Below, in pieces: positions 8,301 through 11,594 of a DNA stretch of 11,594 nucleotides (position 1 is the first letter of the stretch; every line of letters begins with the position of its first letter). The DNA is taken from the NCBI GenBank assembly GCA_002317595.1, contig DCHL01000139.1:1-11594 (forward strand), given 5' to 3'. Made by a program: the position numbers and the translations under genes. The notes beneath the pieces were generated by a model. That model was given only the letters and a program-made list of their open reading frames with translations, had not been told where the DNA came from and searched no databases. The stretch is from Lachnospiraceae bacterium UBA1753. GTDB lineage: Bacteria > Bacillota > Clostridia > Lachnospirales > Lachnospiraceae.

Positions 8301-9120
8301 TGCCGGAACTGTAAGAACCAAGTTCAAGATCAAGCAGAGAAGAATTACTAAGAACGCAGAGGCAAAGGGTAAGGGTACTGCAGTAATCAAAGCAGAAATC
8401 GTAAGTGATACAACCTACGGAACAGACCAGTACTACACAGGACATAAGCTGACTCCTCGTCTCAAGGTAACAACAGTAATTGACGGAAGAACAGTAATCC
8501 TTGCTAAGAATGTTGACTACACCGCAACATATACACACAACCAGAAGGGCAACGATCATGCGGTTCTTACAATCAAGGGTAAGGGCAATTATAACGGTAA
8601 GTTGATAATGACAAACTTCTTCACCGTTATACCGAGGTCACTGGACGACTTCATCGTTACAATCGAGCCTGTTACATACTCTCCTGAGAAGATAATTCCT
8701 AAGATTACCTTCACAGATAAGTTCGGTGTTAAGGTTAACCTTAAGAAGGGCGTTGCTTACACAGCAAAATATGGCAACAGAAGATTTGTAGCAAGTAAGG
8801 ATGCAGAGAAGGCTCCATACGCAATCGTTAAGGAGAAGGGTCTTGGAAAGGGCACCAAGCAGATTAAGAAGACCTTCACCATTACACAGGCGACAATCCT
8901 TCCGAAGCATGTTAAGACTATAGCTCCTCAGAGCTACAGAAACGGTAAGGCAGTTACTCCTAAGCTCGAAATCAACGTATTGGGCAAGAGACTGAAGGCC
9001 GGCGAGGACTACACAGTTCAGTACTTCAACAACTACCAGAAGACAACAGGTGCATACGCGGTTGTAACTGGTAAGGGCAAGTACACAGGTGAAGTAACAG
9101 TAACCTTCACAATCAGATAG
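2377..9120 (+). CDS. Secreted multidomain GH53 endo-beta-1,4-galactanase with N-terminal accessory modules and C-terminal repeats (2247 aa)
   Basis: This is an extracellular enzyme expected to cut beta-1,4-galactan of pectin or type I arabinogalactan. Order of parts: signal peptide 1-36 (basic start, hydrophobic core, AYA cleavage site); acidic linker 37-85; beta-modules 86-205 and 216-350; a further beta-rich region 358-491; a helical FIVAR-like segment 495-562; a third related beta-module 566-673; a second helical segment 677-738; GH53 catalytic domain 758-1171 with acid/base Glu901 (QVGNESNHG) and nucleophile Glu1027 (VAETSW); Ig-like domain 1175-1263; CBM61-like jelly roll 1266-1443; a small beta domain 1444-1541; and about eight beta-repeats 1553-2247. 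A lone GH53 domain is near 400 residues, so over 80 percent of the protein is accessory. There is no LPXTG motif, SLH domain or C-terminal membrane anchor; the chain ends in a repeat. Surface retention, if any, would rest on the repeats. A terminator follows at 9167, and a cytosolic GH53 gene lies just upstream. Confidence 0.93.
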   Translation: MVARGYKLRLKKLISMVAAVCMIGTSFNLSALTAYADEADDYIAIEEADEDLVEEIDAVSEEEDIEEAEEKSEEINAEETASTEFVNLYVYSPGGCDPFWAAIPSLVTWDTLTDASGEITRTGEYGSGGNYYELSQTTVKGSDKWYSISFYLSDQWTSLAAIWNASGASKTDAINVYTGAGEGGISSAGTYYYKDGTLYTSESDIPGEVVIENENPVLYLYADDLEKNDTLYFMYDTWANLRPTDDTTKELVDPKDGSTSIWPTAMAPVSGAVNWYSIELVTNGTKDGFRILKNSDGNASTDCTLYLDSDDVTTDMGSDVEELFTGDYPAVAIKTNASDKKMAFVDEDSNKALEGLLKEITVHVTCEAGVPGLCYKSSSISVNQVDETARELKALSSVTESAWLSEAEPNETRYYFAMTANEADGTNGYSISYVPDSDNVKFDITYPNERNWLQYATFSIKDVDLTAVAVPGNNIYIAADGTITSDLTTFTLGDLYTLYTGDAKTAYDRGTDAYTSGWSDLATAYAAAGTLCEGASAESEDTSDEIVAAYNALKSALDALVLGDRVVTVHYYSSEDISAANSDYMVKPWDTKKLTASDITASTYKGFYDFNITLKDGVTSSAGFTICYDNWSNELYTTWGGTLFPAILECSTGDELFFYNNTVYTDLNDIKAIWVTNLGTLIAKAETFNAEDYKEESFAELTAKIEAAKAVIEGAADKTYNEVVTAYENLEAAMDGLVSSVVSDITVAPVVLDDDFMTGADISSFYAIRQAGTQFKDEEGNALGDQEFFNYLKEGGTNWARIRVWNNPYNSSGKGYGGGNNDIEKAVKLGKLATNAGMRVLIDFHYSDFWADPSKYKSPKAWENITDSQEIAQAVYDFTYESLETLINSGVDVGMVQVGNESNHGLAGWTDEAARPLYGAGCDAVHDAAKDLLGNSSDILAAVHFTDVQRGGGTVTSAMKKQLGTYADGAATSASYVDQNGETRDEVEFDVIGVSYYPAYRHGDIPNLLSVLNNLEKTYGKKVYVAETSWATTWADGDGHSNSAPSLSGQDYESYSISVQGQADEVRAVVNTVNSVNDEAGLGVFYWEPAWISPYYACYDNYSVDSTLYAKNQTAWEKYGAGWASSYSYEYDPTNAGTWYGGSGVDNQAWFDFEGKALPTAKVYKYIRSGATREGEPKLISVDNSHMIQYVTVGDEPNFDIEIKGTLSDYTQVTLENLVWKTADVKAVNTNKVGYYKVYGSAEYAGTKYPIVLNIQVTANFNVYLENPGFETSKEAPWFVTKVGGSGYTVAPTTENPKSGSYGLNFYRTTANLKVNAYQEVKDLPNGSYTFGGYVEGGSCAETDKQYAVAYVFDVSEGTTGYESVDALEADLKAGTLDTDKALACYKDSALLDGWLSWKNPEVTEVEVKEGQILVVGFELNGTPSGSWGSIDDCYLFGTYGITKKANNSTITPSTLQARDREIVKIETKANSGYYVEGLKITCDRITAAADAEEISTSSTTWTYDAEGGYAYAKSSGNSTTFTFKMPSGTVAVEAVTKKLGADAAIDLNKEYVSGNLIVKGLGDIYYTGKNIKPEVGLYYLGSKIATTQYTVAYENNKDVTDAAKVIIKGKGKTTGELTVTFRILPTDGLKNLRKAKMTFVSANGVNKFYYTGDNIRPEVKITDGETVLTQGVDYELSYYNNKKVGTASITAVGKGDYAASSLTKKFKIVKGNIGDTSVFKYTNVTEKDGKLYLPSMAYTGKALLPSLVINYNGNNLRSHRDFEYRYYKNKKVGTAYLVASGIGKYRGQTKKIYFEILPGRIDNSSISVYSSDCTASKLGRVPRIGMKNVRTGMQLKKYSYKVTELRKYVGAEASLTEDQLSGYTLSEPIANRKVTDAGWYQATITGTGYYTGTRTVNVHVVNRKNVIGKLDVKVTNDSIYYTGDKITISGNDIRVTANGKKLTEGVDFEIEQESYRYNTSAGNAYFTVHGIGNYAGTVRTKFKIKQRRITKNAEAKGKGTAVIKAEIVSDTTYGTDQYYTGHKLTPRLKVTTVIDGRTVILAKNVDYTATYTHNQKGNDHAVLTIKGKGNYNGKLIMTNFFTVIPRSLDDFIVTIEPVTYSPEKIIPKITFTDKFGVKVNLKKGVAYTAKYGNRRFVASKDAEKAPYAIVKEKGLGKGTKQIKKTFTITQATILPKHVKTIAPQSYRNGKAVTPKLEINVLGKRLKAGEDYTVQYFNNYQKTTGAYAVVTGKGKYTGEVTVTFTIR
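2632..4395 (+). other. N-terminal accessory region: three related beta-modules plus helical spacer
   Basis: Residues 86-205, 216-350 and 566-673 of the large galactanase share a pattern. Each has an opening strand of type VxLYxYS/VLYLYA/VTVHYYS, a Trp-rich stretch (DTWANL, VKPWDT), a 'WYSI/FYDFNI' strand and a strand running to ICYDNW, AAIWN or FRILKN. The first and third end alike (YYYKDGTLYTSESDI and FFYNNTVYTDLNDI). This resembles small sugar-binding beta-sandwiches in which aromatic residues stack on glycans, but I cannot name a CBM family. Residues 358-491 form another beta region, and 495-562 form a helical segment. Confidence 0.5.
4405..4590 (+). other. FIVAR-like three-helix segment before the catalytic domain
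   Basis: Residues 677-738 form an Ala/Lys/Glu-rich helical stretch with the typical spacing of FIVAR modules: LIAKAETFNAEDY, then ELTAKIEAAKAVI, then VVTAYENLEAAMDGLV. A shorter similar segment sits at residues 495-562 and ends AYNALKSALDALVLG. FIVAR modules are common in Gram-positive surface glycan-active proteins, where they act as rigid spacers or bind ligands. Here they separate the beta-modules from each other and from the GH53 domain. Confidence 0.6.
4648..5889 (+). other. GH53 catalytic domain of the secreted galactanase
   Basis: Residues 758-1171 carry TGADISSF, ARIRVWNNP, LIDFHYSDFWADP, the acid/base Glu901 in VQVGNESNHG, VIGVSYYPAYRHGD, the nucleophile Glu1027 in VAETSW, SVQGQADEV and FYWEPAWIS. 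All expected GH53 landmarks are intact, so an active enzyme is likely. It is closer to the usual secreted Bacillus-type sequence (SVQGQ, VAETSW) than the upstream cytosolic copy (TKAGQ, IAEVSM). This suggests two separate lineages rather than a recent tandem duplication. Confidence 0.92.
5899..6705 (+). other. Ig-like domain followed by a CBM61-like carbohydrate-binding domain
   Basis: Residues 1175-1263 look like a bacterial Ig-like fold, with a VTVGDEPNF strand and a GYYKVYGSAEYAGTKYPI strand pair. Residues 1266-1443 start ENPGFET...PWFV, continue with KSGSYGLNFYRT and LPNGSYTFGGYVEGG, and end with WGSIDDCYLFG, a typical jelly-roll CBM layout. CBM61 is known to occur in GH53 enzymes and to bind beta-1,4-galactan, so that family is the best guess. 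The assignment comes from position and pattern and was not tested by a profile search. Confidence 0.6.
7033..9117 (+). repeat. Eight degenerate tandem beta-repeats at the C-terminus of the secreted galactanase
   Basis: The unit is about 75-100 residues with the pattern 'YTG.xIxPxV...G..L..GVDY.V.Y.NNK..G.A.V...GKGxYxG....F.I'. Approximate units: 7033-7254, 7273-7515, 7537-7776, 7792-8091 (most divergent), 8104-8337, 8395-8625, 8653-8895 and 8911-9117. The second and third units share an identical 14-base stretch at 7423-7436 and 7687-7700, 264 bases apart, so that pair may be the most recent duplication. Such repeats end many secreted glycanases and surface proteins of Lachnospiraceae. They may attach the enzyme to the wall, bind substrate or act as a stalk; the sequence alone does not decide. 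Confidence 0.85.
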
Positions 9121-9166
9121 TGTGGCTCACGAGAAATGAAATAGCAGACCTTGAATAAAGGGCGTG

Positions 9167-9200
9167 GGGGCTGTCGCATATCGCGGCAGCCCCATTTTGT
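9167..9200 (+). terminator. Intrinsic terminator of the large galactanase gene
   Basis: GGGGCTGTCGC (9167-9177) pairs with GCGGCAGCCCC (9183-9193) as an 11-bp stem with one G-U pair and a 5-base loop, followed by a short T-run (9195-9198) and further T/G. It lies 46 bases after the stop codon. Confidence 0.88.
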
Positions 9201-9219
9201 GTGTATAAATGCTAAAGTA

Positions 9220-9249
9220 TTGTATTTTTTATGGATGTCGAAGTAAAAT
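9220..9249 (+). promoter_or_regulatory. Possible sigma-A promoter for the acidic EF-hand gene
   Basis: TTGTAT (9220-9225) and TAAAAT (9244-9249) are 18 bases apart. Both match the consensus at four or five of six positions. They lie just after the upstream terminator and about 100 bases before the ATG at 9351. The region is AT-rich, so a chance match cannot be excluded. The rest of 9250-9337 shows only a weak CACAG/CTGTG inverted pair (9257-9261/9284-9288). Confidence 0.35.
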
Positions 9250-9337
9250 ACTAAACCACAGGGTTATTTGTTTGCGCAGTCCACTGTGATACATTTCAAA
9301 TATAGAGTTGTAATAGGCATATCATAATGCAATTTAT

Positions 9338-9344
9338 GGAGGGG
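9338..9344 (+). promoter_or_regulatory. Ribosome binding site deciding the start of the acidic protein
   Basis: GGAGGGG lies 6 bases before ATG 9351. It favours that start over the in-frame ATG at 9327, which has no SD. Confidence 0.75.
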
Positions 9345-9350
9345 TGCGAT

Positions 9351-9767
9351 ATGTTAGGAAAAGATGGAAGACCGTATAATCCGTTCTATGATTTCAATCA
9401 TGATGGGAAGCTTGATCCATATGAGAGGGCTGTGATGGAGGATGATGAGTTCGCTGGATATAATGAGTCAGATTCTTATGACGACGATGAGGATGAGGAT
9501 GGAGAATTCGAAGAGGATGGCGAATTCGATGAAGATGGACAATTCGATGAAGATGGCGACATAGACGGCGAGGATGACTCTGAAGGCTTTTTCTGCGACG
9601 TCGACGTATTTGATTTTGATGATGACGATGATGATGAGGAGGAAGACGCAGATATCCTAGATGACCTCGAGGCAGCAGGCCTTGACAGGACTGCACTTGA
9701 ATATGCTGATGCGGATGACAGGTACTGGGCCCTTAGGGAAGCAGGATTTGACCCGGACGATTTCTAG
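9351..9767 (+). CDS. Very acidic small protein with one EF-hand loop, function unknown (138 aa)
   Basis: About 60 of 138 residues are Asp or Glu. Near the N-terminus, residues 14-25 (DFNHDGKLDPYE) form a textbook 12-residue calcium-binding EF-hand loop with D1, N3, D5, G6, D9 and E12 in place; only one loop is present. Residues 49-72 are a tandem six-residue repeat of the type EDGEF(D/E), followed by a poly-Asp/Glu run near residues 89-98. The C-terminal segment has two similar turns, LEAAGLDR and LREAGFDPDDF, and is probably helical. There is no signal peptide or membrane segment, so it is expected in the cytosol, where it could bind Ca2+ or other cations or a basic partner; none of this is shown. 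The start at 9351 follows a strong SD. It is flanked by terminators on both sides, so it is probably a single-gene transcript. I do not recognise a named family. Confidence 0.8.
   Translation: MLGKDGRPYNPFYDFNHDGKLDPYERAVMEDDEFAGYNESDSYDDDEDEDGEFEEDGEFDEDGQFDEDGDIDGEDDSEGFFCDVDVFDFDDDDDDEEEDADILDDLEAAGLDRTALEYADADDRYWALREAGFDPDDF
9495..9566 (+). repeat. 18-bp tandem repeat, four copies, inside the acidic gene
   Basis: Four in-frame units of the type GAGGATGGCGAATTCGAT occupy 9495-9512, 9513-9530, 9531-9548 and 9549-9566. The first three are nearly identical and the fourth has drifted. They encode EDGEFE, EDGEFD, EDGQFD and EDGDID. Because the unit is a multiple of three, copy-number changes would lengthen or shorten the acidic tract without a frameshift. 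Confidence 0.85.
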
Positions 9768-9807
9768 GAAGACTGCGTTCGTGGGCAGAAGGGAAAGCTG
9801 ATTGAAA

Positions 9808-9848
9808 ACATCTGCTTGATAAGGGCGGATTGAAGATGTATGCCCTTA
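9808..9848 (+). other. Interleaved inverted repeats, possible RNA pseudoknot or switch
   Basis: ACATCT (9808-9813) is complementary to AGATGT (9834-9839), and TAAGGGC (9820-9826) to GCCCTTA (9842-9848). The arms interleave, so the RNA could form an H-type pseudoknot or two mutually exclusive hairpins. The element lies about 40 bases after the acidic gene stop and 50 bases before the terminator. Short stems can arise by chance in 270 bases, so this is only a candidate. Confidence 0.25.
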
Positions 9849-9899
9849 ATGCTAAAAAGTTTATAATTTATATTGAATACGTTCTGGTAAATGAATGAT

Positions 9900-9943
9900 A
9901 GCGTAAATGCCTTAAAATAAAGGATTTGCGCTATTATTTTTTG
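9900..9943 (+). terminator. Intrinsic terminator after the acidic protein gene
   Basis: The arm 9900-9913 (AGCGTAAATGCCTT) pairs with 9920-9932 (AAGGATTTGCGCT), with one G-U pair and one bulge, around a 6-base loop. A T-rich tail (9933-9942) follows directly. It separates the acidic gene from the symporter gene. Confidence 0.8.
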
Positions 9944-9959
9944 CAAAAAATCATTGTTA

Positions 9960-9999
9960 TTCTGTACTTCGTTCTGTATTGCGTTCTTGAAAATATAAT
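9960..9999 (+). promoter_or_regulatory. Symporter promoter: perfect -10 box with three 12-bp direct repeats over the -35 region
   Basis: TATAAT at 9994-9999 is a perfect -10 box 42 bases before the ATG. The -35 region (about 9971-9977) is poor. It lies within three direct repeats spaced exactly 12 bases apart: TTCTGTA (9960), TTCTGTA (9972) and TTCTTGA (9984). A weak -35 overlapped by phased repeats is typical of an activator-dependent promoter, although a 12-bp rather than 10-11-bp period is slightly off one DNA turn. Confidence 0.5.
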
Positions 10000-10028
10000 G
10001 TTATAAGTAAGAAAGTTGTTTTGACAAA

Positions 10029-10036
10029 GAGAGGAG
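10029..10036 (+). promoter_or_regulatory. Ribosome binding site deciding the symporter start
   Basis: GAGAGGAG lies 5 bases before ATG 10042. It rules against an in-frame TTG at 10021, which would translate through the SD and add seven residues ahead of the first membrane helix. Confidence 0.8.
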
Positions 10037-10041
10037 ATATT

Positions 10042-11577
10042 ATGACTAGTTCAACAATTTTCGTATTGCTTGCAATCATCGTATACCTGGTTGCGACAAT
10101 CGCTATCGGCTTCTATTTCAGCCGCAAGGGCAGTGCAGAGGATACTGACAACTTTTACCTTGGCGGACGTTCACTTCACCCTGTAGTTACAGCAATGAGT
10201 GCTGAGGCTTCAGATATGAGTTCTTACCTTCTGATGGGACTTCCTGGACTTGCGTACATTGCAGGTGTTGCAGAGGTAAGCTGGACAGTAATCGGACTTG
10301 CAGCAGGCACATACCTCAACTTCCTGTTTGTTGCAAAGAGACTTCGTATCTATTCAACAAATATCGGAGCGACAACAGTTCCTGATTTCTTTTCACGCAG
10401 ATATAAGGATGAGAAGCATGTGCTCTCACTGATTGCAGCGCTTGTAATCCTTATTTTCTTCGTTCCTTACACAGCATCAGGCTTTAAGGCAGTTGGTACA
10501 CTCTTCAATTCGCTTTTCGGATGGAACTATCATGCATCAATGATAATTGGTGCAGCAGTTATCATCGGTTATACAGTACTTGGTGGTTTCCTTGCGGTTT
10601 CAACAACAGACCTTATTCAGTCAGTAGTTATGACTGTGGCACTTCTTATTATCATCGTGTTTGGTATCGGACAGGCTGGCGGAATGGGAAATGTCATGGC
10701 CAACGCAAGTGCACTTCCTGGATACTTAAGTATGACCAAGGGTTATGATGCAGCTAATCAGGCAGCTGGTTCATTCGGGTTCCTTCCTATTGTATCAACT
10801 CTTGCATGGGGACTTGGATACTTCGGAATGCCTCACATCCTATTAAGATTCATGGCAATCCGTGATCCTGAGGAGATTAAGGTCTCAAGAAGGATTGCTT
10901 CTGTATGGGTAGTACTGTCAATGGCAGTTGCGGTATTTATTGGTATCATTGGATATAGCGTATCTGTTTCTGGCAAGATTCCTATGCTTTCAGGTTCTGA
11001 TTCTGAGACAATCATCATTCAGCTTGCCAACCTCATGAGCCAGAGCGGTGTGTTCTTCGCAATTGTTGCCGGCGTTATCATGGCTGGTATCCTTGCAGCA
11101 ACAATGTCAACAGCAGATTCCCAGCTCCTTGCAGCTGCAAGTAGTATGTCAGAGGATATCATGAGCTCATTCCTCGGCATCAAGCTTGAGCAGAAGAAAT
11201 CGATGCTCGTTGCAAGGGCGACAGTATTTGTAATTGCAGTTATTGCCATTATCCTTGCTTGGAATCCTAACAGCAGTGTATTCCGTGTAGTTTCCTTCGC
11301 CTGGGCCGGCTTCGGTGCAGCCTTCGGACCTGCAATGATCATGTCGCTCTTCTGGAAGAGGATGAACTTCCAGGGTGCGCTCGCAGGAATGGTTGCCGGT
11401 GCAGCAATGGTATTCATCTGGAAGTTCGGCGTTCGTCCTATGGGCGGAGCCTGGGACATCTACGAGCTGCTTCCCGCATTTATCGTAAGCTTTGTTGCAA
11501 TCATCGCAGTGTCACTTGCAACAGCAAAGCCTTCAGCTGAGATTGAGAAGGAGTTCGACGCAGCAAAGCAGGCATAG
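10042..11577 (+). CDS. putP: PutP-type sodium/solute symporter (probably sodium/proline)
   Basis: An SSS-family (solute:sodium symporter) inner-membrane carrier of 511 residues, close to the 502 of E. coli PutP, with about 13 hydrophobic helices. It aligns with PutP throughout: LGGRSLHP (Arg43, counterpart of Arg40), ASDMSSYLLMGLPG (Asp58 and Ser60, counterparts of Asp55 and Ser57), LVILIFFVPYTASG, GGFLAVSTTDLIQ, the WGLGYFGMPHILLRFMA stretch, and the sodium-site pair Ser356-Thr357 in ATMSTADSQLL (counterparts of Ser340-Thr341). WAGFGAAFGP and GALAGMVAGA lie further on, and a charged cytosolic tail ends the protein. Expected role: sodium-driven uptake of proline for nutrition or osmoprotection. 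The residue before ASDMS is Glu55 where E. coli has Gly, so a different or broader substrate is possible. The gene has its own promoter and a terminator upstream. The stop at 11575-11577 leaves only 17 bases, with nothing recognisable. PutP-type family is near certain; the proline substrate is likely but unproven. Confidence 0.9.
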   Translation: MTSSTIFVLLAIIVYLVATIAIGFYFSRKGSAEDTDNFYLGGRSLHPVVTAMSAEASDMSSYLLMGLPGLAYIAGVAEVSWTVIGLAAGTYLNFLFVAKRLRIYSTNIGATTVPDFFSRRYKDEKHVLSLIAALVILIFFVPYTASGFKAVGTLFNSLFGWNYHASMIIGAAVIIGYTVLGGFLAVSTTDLIQSVVMTVALLIIIVFGIGQAGGMGNVMANASALPGYLSMTKGYDAANQAAGSFGFLPIVSTLAWGLGYFGMPHILLRFMAIRDPEEIKVSRRIASVWVVLSMAVAVFIGIIGYSVSVSGKIPMLSGSDSETIIIQLANLMSQSGVFFAIVAGVIMAGILAATMSTADSQLLAAASSMSEDIMSSFLGIKLEQKKSMLVARATVFVIAVIAIILAWNPNSSVFRVVSFAWAGFGAAFGPAMIMSLFWKRMNFQGALAGMVAGAAMVFIWKFGVRPMGGAWDIYELLPAFIVSFVAIIAVSLATAKPSAEIEKEFDAAKQA

Positions 11578-11594
11578 TGCAGTAAGGCTGGTAT

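Noticed and set aside
9250..9290. A weak inverted pair CACAG/CTGTG upstream of the acidic gene.
   Set aside because: Five-base arms 22 bases apart are expected by chance, and nothing else supports an operator there.
9394..9696. A long reverse-strand reading frame opposite the acidic gene, rich in His and Arg.
   Set aside because: It is a mirror of the GAT/GAG-rich coding strand (complement ATC/CTC) with no SD. The + strand frame has a strong SD and a clear EF-hand.
9862..9867. A TATAAT sequence between the acidic gene and its terminator.
   Set aside because: There is no -35 at a workable distance, and a transcript from it would end about 70 bases later at the terminator. The stretch is simply AT-rich.
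10021..10026. A perfect TTGACA -35 hexamer just upstream of the symporter start.
   Set aside because: Any matching -10 would fall within the coding region after the ATG, and no TATAAT-like box lies there. It is part of the leader ahead of the SD.
1..11594. CRISPR arrays, tRNA or rRNA genes, insertion sequences, phage or integrase genes.
   Set aside because: None seen. Coding is dense and collinear, with no spacer-like repeats, transposase frames or structural RNA signatures.

Overview
The window looks like chromosome of a Gram-positive, plant-fibre-degrading gut or rumen anaerobe of the Lachnospiraceae (Butyrivibrio-like). This is inferred from strong AGGAGG-type ribosome binding sites, moderate GC, a very large secreted modular glycanase ending in tandem beta-repeats, and the style of the small accessory proteins. 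No rRNA or other marker gene fixes the species. All genes lie on the + strand.

Region 1 (1-2314) is the tail of a tightly packed operon. It holds the C-terminal part of a protein of unknown family (open to the left edge), a 70-residue zinc-ribbon protein that starts inside that gene, and a leaderless, apparently cytosolic GH53 endo-beta-1,4-galactanase that overlaps or abuts the zinc-ribbon stop codon.

Region 2 (2315-9200) is a 62-base gap containing a LacI/GalR-type palindrome. It is followed by one 6.7-kb gene for a secreted multidomain GH53 galactanase of 2247 residues: signal peptide, acidic linker, unrecognised beta-modules interleaved with two three-helix segments, catalytic domain, Ig-like domain, CBM61-like domain, then about eight C-terminal 'YTG...GKGxYxG' repeats. 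A strong intrinsic terminator ends it. The simplest reading is division of labour on pectic beta-1,4-galactan or type I arabinogalactan: the large enzyme cuts polymer outside the cell and the small GH53 trims imported oligosaccharides. No transporter, beta-galactosidase or regulator gene for this pathway is inside the window.

Region 3 (9201-9943) carries a very acidic small protein with one canonical EF-hand loop and an 18-bp tandem repeat, followed by a leader-like stretch with interleaved inverted repeats and a terminator.

Region 4 (9944-11594) is a PutP-type sodium/solute (probably proline) symporter with its own -10 box and three tandem 12-bp repeats over the -35 region. Regions 3 and 4 show no clear functional link to the galactan genes.

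Nothing here amounts to a demonstrably new system. The best leads are the cytosolic/secreted GH53 pair with its candidate operator, the unassigned N-terminal modules, the nested zinc-ribbon gene and the acidic EF-hand protein.
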